From the NCBI RefSeq assembly GCF_021389975.1, contig NZ_CP089981.1:4055501-4119500 (forward strand): DNA of 64,000 bases, written 5' to 3'. The notes beneath the pieces were generated by a model that was given only the letters and a program-made list of their open reading frames with translations, was not told the origin of the DNA and did no database searches. This document shows positions 16,481-23,550 of the stretch, piece by piece. Position numbers and translations under genes: made by a program. Source of the DNA: Fulvivirga ulvae. Its GTDB lineage: Bacteria > Bacteroidota > Bacteroidia > Cytophagales > Cyclobacteriaceae. Position 1 is the stretch's first letter. The number at the start of each line of letters is the position of its first letter.

Positions 16481-18499
16481 ATGGCAAAAGAAAAAACATC
16501 TGCAGAGGAAGAAAACGTAGAATCTGCAACAACAGAAGAAAAAGCTACTGAAACTTCTACACAAGAAGAAAAGAAAGAAGCAAAGAAGCCTGCTGAGAAA
16601 AAAGAAAACGTAGCACCTGAAGACTTTGATTGGGAAGCTTTTGAAACCAAAGGTTTTGGTGAAGGTTACAGCAAGAAGAAGAAGGAAGAAATGGCTTCGA
16701 TGTATGAAAATACATTGACAACCATTGAGGAGAAAGAAGTTGTTGAAGGTACCGTTGTAGGTATCAACGACAGGGATGTGATCCTTAACATCGGCTTTAA
16801 ATCAGACGGACTTGTGTCAGCAACTGAGTTTAGGGATATACCTGGTCTTAAAGTTGGTGACAAGGTTGAGGTTTTTATCGAAGAGCAGGAGAATGCCAAC
16901 GGACAGTTAGTGCTTTCAAGAAGAAAGGCTAAAATTGTTCAGGCCTGGGATAAGATCACTAAAGCTTACGAAAACGACACAGTTATCGAAGGTTTTGTGA
17001 AGAGAAGAACCAAAGGTGGTCTGATCGTTGACATATATGGAGTTGAAGCTTTCTTGCCAGGTTCACAAATCGATGTGAAGCCTATCAGAGACTTCGATAT
17101 CTTTGTTGACAAAGCTATGGAAGTGAAAGTTGTGAAAATCAACTATACTAACGATAACGTAGTAGTTTCACACAAAGTACTGATCGAGAAAGATCTTGAA
17201 GAACAAAAAGCTGAAATACTAAACAACCTTGAAAAAGGCCAGGTACTTGAAGGTACTATTAAGAACATGACTAACTTCGGTGTGTTCATTGATCTTGGTG
17301 GTGTTGATGGTCTTCTTCACATTACTGACATTTCATGGGGTAGAATCAACCACCCTGAAGAGGTGCTTAGCCTTGATGAAACAGTTAAGGTTGTTGTTCT
17401 TGATTTCGACGAAGACAAGAAGAGAATATCTTTGGGTATGAAGCAGCTTACTGCTCATCCTTGGGATTCACTTCCTTCTGATCTTGACATCGGATCTAAA
17501 GTAAAAGGTAAGATCGTTAATGTTGCTGACTATGGCGCATTCCTTGAAATTCAACCTGGTGTTGAAGGTCTTATCCACGTATCTGAAATGTCATGGTCTC
17601 AGCACCTGAGAAATCCTCAGGATTTCATCAACATCGGAGACGAGCTTGAGGCAGTGGTATTGACACTTGACAGAGATGACAGAAAAATGTCGTTGGGTAT
17701 CAAACAACTGACTGAGGATCCTTGGACTAAGCAAGATGTTCTTACAAAATATGCTGTAGGCACGAAACATAAAGGAGTGGTAAGAAACCTTACTAACTTC
17801 GGCTTGTTCATCGAGCTTGAAGAAGGTATCGACGGTCTTGTACACGTTTCTGACCTGTCATGGACTAAGAAGATCAAGCATCCTTCTGAGTTTGTGAAAG
17901 TAGGTGATGAGCTTGAAGTAGTAGTACTTGAGCTTGACGTAGACAACAGAAGACTGGCGCTTAGCCACAAGCATCTTGAAGAAAACCCTTGGGATACTTT
18001 CGAAACAGTATTTACTCCTGGTTCGGTCCACAAGTGTACAGTTATCAGTCAAAACGATAAAGGTGCTACTTTGGAGCTTCCTTACGGTATCGAAGGATTC
18101 TGCTCAACCAAAAATCTTATAAAAGAAAGTGGTGAAAAGGCTGAGAATGGTGAAACCCTGGATTTCAAAGTTCAGGAATTCTCCAAAGACGACAAGAGAA
18201 TCATTCTTTCTCACAGATCAGTTTACTCTAAAACTGAGGAGAAGCCTAAAGCTGCAAGCACCGGTACAGGTGCAAAGAAGAAGAGCAAACCTTCAAGCAC
18301 AGTAAACAAGATCAATAGTGAGACTGAAAAGTCAACATTAGGTGATCTGGAGGCATTAAGTGCATTGAAAGATAAGATGGAAGGAAACGTTTCTGCTGAA
18401 GAGGAGAAACCTGCTAAAAAATCTGAGTCTAAAAAAGTAGAAGAGGAGTCACCTGAAAGTGAAAACTCAGCTGCTAAAGATGAGGAAGAAGGCAAATAA
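16481..18499 (+). CDS. rpsA: 30S ribosomal protein S1
   Basis: RNA-binding ribosomal protein that helps mRNA bind the 30S subunit. It has 672 residues: a Lys/Glu-rich N-terminal arm (~1-75), six S1 beta-barrel domains (~80-580), then a charged low-complexity tail. Domain repeats are visible in NMTNFGVFIDLGGVDGLLHI, VADYGAFLEIQPGVEGLIHV and NLTNFGLFIELEEGIDGLVHV-type segments. E. coli S1 has 557 residues, so the N- and C-terminal charged extensions account for the difference. The gene has its own predicted promoter and a strong terminator. Confidence 0.96.
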   Translation: MAKEKTSAEEENVESATTEEKATETSTQEEKKEAKKPAEKKENVAPEDFDWEAFETKGFGEGYSKKKKEEMASMYENTLTTIEEKEVVEGTVVGINDRDVILNIGFKSDGLVSATEFRDIPGLKVGDKVEVFIEEQENANGQLVLSRRKAKIVQAWDKITKAYENDTVIEGFVKRRTKGGLIVDIYGVEAFLPGSQIDVKPIRDFDIFVDKAMEVKVVKINYTNDNVVVSHKVLIEKDLEEQKAEILNNLEKGQVLEGTIKNMTNFGVFIDLGGVDGLLHITDISWGRINHPEEVLSLDETVKVVVLDFDEDKKRISLGMKQLTAHPWDSLPSDLDIGSKVKGKIVNVADYGAFLEIQPGVEGLIHVSEMSWSQHLRNPQDFINIGDELEAVVLTLDRDDRKMSLGIKQLTEDPWTKQDVLTKYAVGTKHKGVVRNLTNFGLFIELEEGIDGLVHVSDLSWTKKIKHPSEFVKVGDELEVVVLELDVDNRRLALSHKHLEENPWDTFETVFTPGSVHKCTVISQNDKGATLELPYGIEGFCSTKNLIKESGEKAENGETLDFKVQEFSKDDKRIILSHRSVYSKTEEKPKAASTGTGAKKKSKPSSTVNKINSETEKSTLGDLEALSALKDKMEGNVSAEEEKPAKKSESKKVEEESPESENSAAKDEEEGK

Positions 18500-18526
18500 G
18501 GCCCTTTCGTTATAGAAGTAGTAAAG

Positions 18527-18555
18527 AGGCTGTCTCACTGGAGACAGCCTTTTTT
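18527..18555 (+). terminator. Rho-independent terminator of rpsA
   Basis: AGGCTGTCTC and its exact complement GAGACAGCCT enclose a 4-base loop and are followed by a T run, 28 bases after the rpsA stop. Confidence 0.93.
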
Positions 18556-18884
18556 ATTGCTTGAGATTTAATATGATCAGGCAGTTAATTGCATCTCGGA
18601 GCTTAACACGAATCAGCAACCACCCATGCTGACTCTTTAATGATACGATAATACTAATCAAATGTCAGTCATAAGACTGAGGTAAGTGATTATTATACAT
18701 TATTTTACACAGTTAGTGATAGTGAAACGGTGTTGACATTATGATGTAGAACAATTCCACGACTGTGGCTTAATTTCCACCTGCTTGTTCATGTTATTTA
18801 CCCTCAGTTTGCAGGAAACCGACTTATATATTTCTGGCATGTTTTAAGCTCCTCTATCGGCGAAACAGAGAGATAAATGAAAAC
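18556..18884. other. Intergenic region after rpsA
   Basis: No convincing gene. A short hairpin (TCAGTC with GACTGA around ATAA, near 18665-18680) is the only local structure seen. The promoter of the following kinase should lie here. Confidence 0.5.
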
Positions 18885-19649
18885 ATGATTACAAATATAC
18901 CGAATATAAAAAGAGCTGAACTGCCATTGGCTATAGGCCAGATGAAGAATGATACAACAAATGATGTACAGTTCAATCAGCTGGTGCATGATCTGAAAAG
19001 TCCGGTTAATTCATTAAAAGGAATTGTCAAATTAGCGCATAATCAAATAGAAGATGAACAGGCAAAAGAGTATTTCTATATGATTAACAGGTGTGTAGAC
19101 AAGCTGGAGGAGAAAATATCAAGCACATTAAATATGTTCCAGAAAGGAAATGATGCAGAAGAAATTGACTTTCAGTTGCTGTTAGATGAGGTAATGGATT
19201 CCTTAAGTCACACTGACGGATATGAAGATACCCGGTTCTCAGTTAACATAGAACTGGACGAAGCTTTCTACGGTCCCAGGCCTATTTTAGAATCCATTAT
19301 GCAAAATCTGTTGGAAAATGCCATTAAGTATAGATGCAAAGCAAAGGATAGTTGTACCGTGACCCTTGAAATTTCTAACCGCAACAATGGCATAAGGATT
19401 AAAGTTACTGACGATGGAATTGGAATAGAACGCAGTAAATTATCGCGTATTTTTGATGCTAATTTTAAATCCATTATGTCAGGAGCAGAAAGTCACGGAC
19501 TGGGGCTGTTCCTTGTTAAAAAAGCGGTTGAAAAAATGAATGGCTCCATTGATGTGAAAAGTTCGGTAAATATTGGAACATCATTTATAGTGGATCTCCC
19601 CAATGCATTAGTCGATAATGTTTCAAGTGTACCGGTAGTGCTTAGGTAA
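18885..19649 (+). CDS. Orphan histidine kinase core without a sensor domain
   Basis: 254 residues, predicted cytoplasmic with no TM segment. HisKA has His35 in LVHDLKSPVNSLKG. HATPase_c has the N-box NLLENAIKY, the G1 box DDGIGI and the G2 box SHGLGLFLVKKAVE. Everything needed for autophosphorylation is present, but the only N-terminal addition is about 25 residues with no domain. It may receive signals through a partner protein, or act on one of the unlinked response regulators. No cognate regulator is next to it; the small gene at 19827 lies downstream on the same strand. Confidence 0.88.
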   Translation: MITNIPNIKRAELPLAIGQMKNDTTNDVQFNQLVHDLKSPVNSLKGIVKLAHNQIEDEQAKEYFYMINRCVDKLEEKISSTLNMFQKGNDAEEIDFQLLLDEVMDSLSHTDGYEDTRFSVNIELDEAFYGPRPILESIMQNLLENAIKYRCKAKDSCTVTLEISNRNNGIRIKVTDDGIGIERSKLSRIFDANFKSIMSGAESHGLGLFLVKKAVEKMNGSIDVKSSVNIGTSFIVDLPNALVDNVSSVPVVLR

Positions 19650-19811
19650 ACGCAATATTTCAAATTTATGCGTGATGCTCTGGCACTTCTACAGGTCTTG
19701 TTTTGAAGTTCCTGAAACCATCACAAACCAGTTATCGATAAAAATGACGCTTAGTAGCTAATTTGAGATGTTAAGCACCTGAAAATGTAATTTTTTTCTT
19801 TCCTTTATCCC

Positions 19812-19817
19812 GGAGGA
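19812..19817 (+). promoter_or_regulatory. Strong Shine-Dalgarno before the 83-residue ORF
   Basis: GGAGGA lies 9 bases before the ATG at 19827. Strong SD sequences are uncommon in Bacteroidota, so this supports the small gene as real. Confidence 0.5.
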
Positions 19818-19826
19818 AGAAAGCTT

Positions 19827-20078
19827 ATGATTCATTTAAGGGTATATAATCACCACTACGCAAATGACCACCGGATGAGCGATGCCAACGAACAGATTCT
19901 CCGGGTTATACTATTCATAGATCAATTAAACAATGAAAATACTTTTGCAGGAGAAGCAAAAGTGATCGTAAAAGCGCGGCCGGAGCTTGAAGAGATAGAA
20001 ATTGTAGCCTATTCCAAGAATGAAATGTTAAAGCACTATTTAAACAACCGTTTGTCATCCTGCCTGAAAGTAAAATGA
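19827..20078 (+). CDS. Small protein of unknown function (83 residues)
   Basis: I do not recognise a family. The protein is soluble, with a basic C-terminus (NRLSSCLKVK). The alternating hydrophobic pattern in EAKVIVKARPELEEIEIVAY followed by a helix resembles the alpha/beta fold of ribosome hibernation factors (HPF/RaiA) only loosely, so I make no assignment. Support for the gene is the GGAGGA ribosome-binding site, the clean frame, and its position in the direction of the upstream kinase, 177 bases after it. Confidence 0.6.
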   Translation: MIHLRVYNHHYANDHRMSDANEQILRVILFIDQLNNENTFAGEAKVIVKARPELEEIEIVAYSKNEMLKHYLNNRLSSCLKVK

Positions 20079-20232
20079 CCGATAAGTCGGAGTAATTTTT
20101 GATGTTTTTAGCTCTTCCATTTCCCTGGTTCAATAAAAATATTCACTAATTATTGAAATACCTTTGATCAATTTACGAATATTCATAGTTTTGCACACCT
20201 GAAAATAAAGAGAGGTTTTCAGGTTACTTAAT

Positions 20233-20303
20233 GGCGCTGTGGCCGAGTGGCTAGGCAGAGGTCTGCAAAACCTTCTACAGCGGTTCGAATCCGCTCAGCG
20301 CCT
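20233..20303 (+). tRNA. tRNA-Cys (GCA)
   Basis: 71-base cloverleaf. The acceptor stem GGCGCTG pairs with CAGCGCC and is followed by T as discriminator. The anticodon loop CTGCAAA carries GCA. The T arm is AGCGG-TTCGAAT-CCGCT. No CCA is encoded. Confidence 0.95.
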
Positions 20304-20598
20304 CAGGAAAGTGAATTTAGCCTTGATGAACGGAGAGTTTATCAAGGCTTTTTTGTGCAGATCAGAATAAGAGATCCGTCCGGCTCAGGCGTAAACCTGT
20401 GGAGTAAACAGACCGGAAACGACGCTCGTAATATAAAGCTCACCACTGGAATCAGTAAACCGCACCTATTTATTTTATCCCGATTTATCAACAGCTTTTG
20501 CCGATTGCTTTTAACAACTTTCTGTCAAATACAGAAGCAAAAAGTTCGTGTCTGCCCAGAAATTCCGACTGATCCGGAAATTCTGCCTGCACACCTCA
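20304..20598. other. Intergenic region after tRNA-Cys
   Basis: No supportable gene. An open frame that begins inside the tRNA and crosses this stretch has no family resemblance and is treated as chance. No attachment-site duplication of the tRNA 3' end is seen in the window. Confidence 0.5.
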
Positions 20599-20922
20599 TT
20601 ATTTCATTAAACCCTGGTGAAAAAGCCCAAATTTTTCTAACTCATTGATGACAGGTTTTAGTTTTTCCGCATTTTCTGTCAATCCGTATTCAACCGTAGG
20701 TGGTATCGTAGGATAGATTTTTCTGTACACCAGCTTTTCCTCTTCGAGAGCTCTCAGTCTGCTGGTCAACATGGTTGGGGTTATACCATTAACCTCACGT
20801 TCCAGCACTTTAAATCTTTTTGGACTGTCTTTGGTCAGAACATAGATAATAGGTAAAGTCCATTTGCCGCCTAATAAAGCAATAGAATAATCTATCGGGC
20901 ATTTTATTTCAACTTTTTTCAT
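20599..20922 (-). CDS. HxlR-family winged-helix transcriptional regulator
   Basis: 107 residues from the ATG at 20922; a TTG seven codons upstream is the alternative. The HxlR signature is visible: CPIDYSIALLGGKWTLPII near the N-terminus with the conserved cysteine, then GITPTMLTSRLRALEEE (recognition helix region) and a C-terminal wing with YGLTENAEKL. Members are often redox- or substrate-responsive and control a divergent enzyme gene. Here the divergent gene is an alpha/beta hydrolase lipoprotein, and the gap holds inverted repeats. The conserved N-terminal cysteine could be a redox switch (inference). Confidence 0.92.
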   Translation of the reverse strand: MKKVEIKCPIDYSIALLGGKWTLPIIYVLTKDSPKRFKVLEREVNGITPTMLTSRLRALEEEKLVYRKIYPTIPPTVEYGLTENAEKLKPVINELEKFGLFHQGLMK

Positions 20923-20960
20923 TTGTAATATCTTGATATTCAAAAAGCTATATTTTTTAA

Positions 20961-21002
20961 TACTAGTATAGAAAAATCATACTACTTGTAAAAGTATAGT
21001 AT
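20961..21002. promoter_or_regulatory. Putative HxlR operator
   Basis: The gap between the divergent HxlR and hydrolase genes holds the palindrome TACTAGTA (20961-20968) and an inverted repeat ATACTA (20979-20984) / TAGTAT (20997-21002). The shared half-site TACTA/TAGTA suggests two copies of one operator. Confidence 0.5.
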
Positions 21003-21024
21003 TGGGTGTTCCTTTACAACACAA

Positions 21025-21939
21025 GTGAAGGCAAAATGGATTGTCATCAGTTTATTGGTGTCATGCCAGGCTGATGGAAACACAAAAAACAAGAAAAACG
21101 ATATGGAAACAATACACACTACAATTGCATCGCTGAAGCAGCAAAGAGAAATGTTTGATGGCCTGGGAAAGATCTATGAAATGGATAGTACAGTAGTCAT
21201 AAGGCAAAAACAGATAAAGGGTGTGGAAACTTATCTTTTTACACCAAATCATGCCGTAACAGGTAAGCTATTGCTCTATTTCCACGGCGGCTGTTATGCA
21301 TTGGGAAGTATAGATTCGCATAGAGCAATGCTTACTCACTTCGCCACTCACCTGCAAACCACCATTTTATATGTAGAATATGGGCTAGCCCCTGAAAAGC
21401 CTTATCCATTTGGTGTAAACGATGGATTGACAGTGTACAGGGAAGTTATCGGTGGAGATCAGGAAGTTATTTTGATGGGCGATAGTGCAGGAGGAGGCAT
21501 AGTATTGTCATTGTTGGGCGACCTTCAAAAACTGGACATTGCTCAACCCGAAGGTGTAGTACTTCTTTCGCCATGGCTTGATCTGAAATGTGACAACACC
21601 AGCTATCTTACGAATGCAGAAAGTGATCCTATAATAAGTAAAACCAATCTGGAGCCCTATGCACATATCTACGCAGGGGAAAATGATCTGAAGGAGATAA
21701 ACCCAATAGATCAGCCCTTCAAAACTTTTCCCAAAAACCTGATACTGGTGAGTGAAAGTGAGGTATTATTTGATGACAGTAACTTGCTCCATGGAAAGGT
21801 GAAGGAGATTCAACCGGAATCAGGGCTTTCTGTTTTTTCCGGTCAAAGCCATGTATGGCCCTTGACGGATATTAACTCGGAAGCCTCTCAGCGCGCAATG
21901 AAAGAAATTAAGGGCTTTTTAGAAGGGCTTGGTAAATAA
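21025..21939 (+). CDS. Alpha/beta hydrolase lipoprotein (hormone-sensitive lipase family)
   Basis: 304 residues. The GTG start gives a lipoprotein signal (MKAKWIVISLLVSC with a lipobox cysteine), so the enzyme is probably anchored in the outer or inner membrane facing the periplasm. The oxyanion motif is HGGC rather than the usual HGGG. The nucleophile elbow is GDSAGGG, and SQSHVWPL holds the likely catalytic histidine. It hydrolyses esters in general; the substrate is unknown. It is divergent from an HxlR regulator that probably controls it. Confidence 0.85.
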   Translation: MKAKWIVISLLVSCQADGNTKNKKNDMETIHTTIASLKQQREMFDGLGKIYEMDSTVVIRQKQIKGVETYLFTPNHAVTGKLLLYFHGGCYALGSIDSHRAMLTHFATHLQTTILYVEYGLAPEKPYPFGVNDGLTVYREVIGGDQEVILMGDSAGGGIVLSLLGDLQKLDIAQPEGVVLLSPWLDLKCDNTSYLTNAESDPIISKTNLEPYAHIYAGENDLKEINPIDQPFKTFPKNLILVSESEVLFDDSNLLHGKVKEIQPESGLSVFSGQSHVWPLTDINSEASQRAMKEIKGFLEGLGK

Positions 21940-21961
21940 TGTCTTTTTACCGTGAATACAG

Positions 21962-21991
21962 GGTTGTTGGAAGATTTTTCCAACAACCTTT
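21962..21991 (+). terminator. Hairpin terminator after the hydrolase
   Basis: GGTTGTTGGAA pairs with TTCCAACAACC around 5 bases, 22 bases after the stop. A short T run follows. It lies between convergent genes and could serve both. Confidence 0.7.
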
Positions 21992-22011
21992 CCTATACCA
22001 CTAAAAAAATA

Positions 22012-22626
22012 CTAAAGCATTTCAGCCAAAACTTCGTAAACATTTTGTGCTACTATCTGATGCCCTTCTACGTTTGGGTGTATACCATCTGCAAGATTAA
22101 GATTACTGTGACCTGCAACACCTTCCAGTAGAAAAGGGATCAGTGTTGCATTGTTTTTTTCTGCCAGCTCAGGGAAAATGGATTTAAATTCATCGGTATA
22201 TGTTTTCCCCAGGTTCGGAGGCACCATCATACCGGCAATTATTATTTCTGCCTCGGGGTTTTTCTCTTTTACTTTGTCGATTATCCCCTGGAGGTTTTTT
22301 CTTGTTTGATCCAAAGGCAGTCCCCTTAACCCGTCATTTGCACCCAATTCAAGCACAAATACATCTACAGGTTGCCTGAGTATCCAATCGATACGATTTA
22401 GCCCTCCGGCAGAGGTTTCTCCACTTAGTCCCGCATTTATTACTTTATAGTTGCGCTTTGCAGCCTGTAGTTTACTTTCTATCAATGCAGGGAAGGCCTG
22501 TTCTTTTGATAGCCCGTATCCTGCAGTGATGCTGTCTCCGAAAAATATGATGGTTTTGTTTTGCTGAATAAAACCAAAGCTAACGATGGAAAGCACGATG
22601 ATGAGAAGGGATATACTATATTTCAT
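22012..22626 (-). CDS. tesA: SGNH-family arylesterase / acyl-CoA thioesterase I
   Basis: Periplasmic GDSL hydrolase, 204 residues from the ATG at 22626; a TTG at 22650 is an alternative. It has a signal peptide (MKYSISLLIIVLSIVSFG). The four SGNH blocks are GDSITAGYGL with the nucleophile serine, a glycine in GLSGETSAGG, ELGANDGLRG with the asparagine, and DGIHPNVEGH with the Asp-His pair. It is divergent from an ATPase/permease pair equivalent to ybbA-ybbP, the same arrangement as tesA-ybbA-ybbP in E. coli. Confidence 0.9.
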   Translation of the reverse strand: MKYSISLLIIVLSIVSFGFIQQNKTIIFFGDSITAGYGLSKEQAFPALIESKLQAAKRNYKVINAGLSGETSAGGLNRIDWILRQPVDVFVLELGANDGLRGLPLDQTRKNLQGIIDKVKEKNPEAEIIIAGMMVPPNLGKTYTDEFKSIFPELAEKNNATLIPFLLEGVAGHSNLNLADGIHPNVEGHQIVAQNVYEVLAEML

Positions 22627-22857
22627 ATTGTATGTAAATTTTTGCTTCAATCACAAACTTGTTTTTCTTCTGACCGTTTGCCAGTTATAACCATGTAATA
22701 ACTATTTTAAAACCTGGTTATTATCAATAAATGTAAATTAAGGTACTTTCCGAAATTGTAGCTCAAATTTTACACCAAAAAAATGACCACTTATAAAAAA
22801 GGAAAAACTTATTACCTGAATTTACGCTTTACTTAACAGCTTGTTACAAAATACACT

Positions 22858-23550
22858 ATGTCCGATATTTTAGTTGTAGAAAATCTTAAAAAATCCTTTA
22901 CTACTGGAGATAAATCCCTTACCGTACTTGATGATGTTTCATTTAGCGTTCCCGAAGGAGCGAGTATTTCTATTGTAGGTCCTTCAGGAAGCGGGAAAAC
23001 GACTCTGCTTGGTTTATGCGCGGGATTGGATGTGTCCACGGCAGGAGCGGTGTCATTAGTAGGGATCAAACTTAATGCGCTGAGTGAGGATGATCGTGCT
23101 TATGTAAGAAACAGGCATGTAGGGTTTATTTTTCAAAATTTTCAATTGCTGCCCACCCTTACAGCGCTGGAAAATGTAACGGTACCATTGGAGCTAAGAG
23201 GAGAAAAGCTCTACCGCAAGAAAGCTCTTGACTTGCTCGACAGAGTGGGACTTGCAGACAGGGTAGACCATTACCCTTCACAACTATCAGGAGGGGAGCA
23301 GCAGCGTGTAGCCATGGCCCGGGCCTTCATAAGCTCACCAAAAATACTTTTTGCCGATGAGCCTACCGGCAATTTGGATGAAGAGACCGCACATAAAGTG
23401 ACCGAATTGCTTTTTGATATTAACCAATCGGAAGGGACTACTCTTGTGCTGGTTACGCACAACCTTGACCTGGCTGCCCATACCGAGCGTATTTTACAGC
23501 TTAGAGGGGGCAAACTGATCTCTGACCAAAAATCGATGAAGGCAATTTAA
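22858..23550 (+). CDS. ybbA: ABC transporter ATP-binding protein, YbbA type
   Basis: 230-residue ATPase of an FtsX-type ABC system. Walker A is GPSGSGKTT, the signature LSGGEQQRVAMARA, Walker B ILFADEPTGNLD, and the H-loop VTHNLD. The stop codon shares its last base with the ATG of the permease gene (TAATG), so the two are translationally coupled. Together with divergent tesA this is the conserved ybb arrangement. The transported substrate is not established. Confidence 0.9.
   Translation: MSDILVVENLKKSFTTGDKSLTVLDDVSFSVPEGASISIVGPSGSGKTTLLGLCAGLDVSTAGAVSLVGIKLNALSEDDRAYVRNRHVGFIFQNFQLLPTLTALENVTVPLELRGEKLYRKKALDLLDRVGLADRVDHYPSQLSGGEQQRVAMARAFISSPKILFADEPTGNLDEETAHKVTELLFDINQSEGTTLVLVTHNLDLAAHTERILQLRGGKLISDQKSMKAI

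Noticed and set aside
18223..18495. 90-residue Ser-rich minus-strand frame opposite the 3' end of rpsA
   Set aside because: It is the antisense of the Lys/Glu-rich S1 tail, with no independent signals.
20233..20303. tRNA-Cys as an integration site for a mobile element
   Set aside because: No integrase and no direct repeat of the tRNA 3' end were seen within the window.
20247..20648. 133-residue open frame on the plus strand after the tRNA
   Set aside because: It begins inside tRNA-Cys, overlaps the 3' end of the HxlR gene, and has no domain-like pattern.
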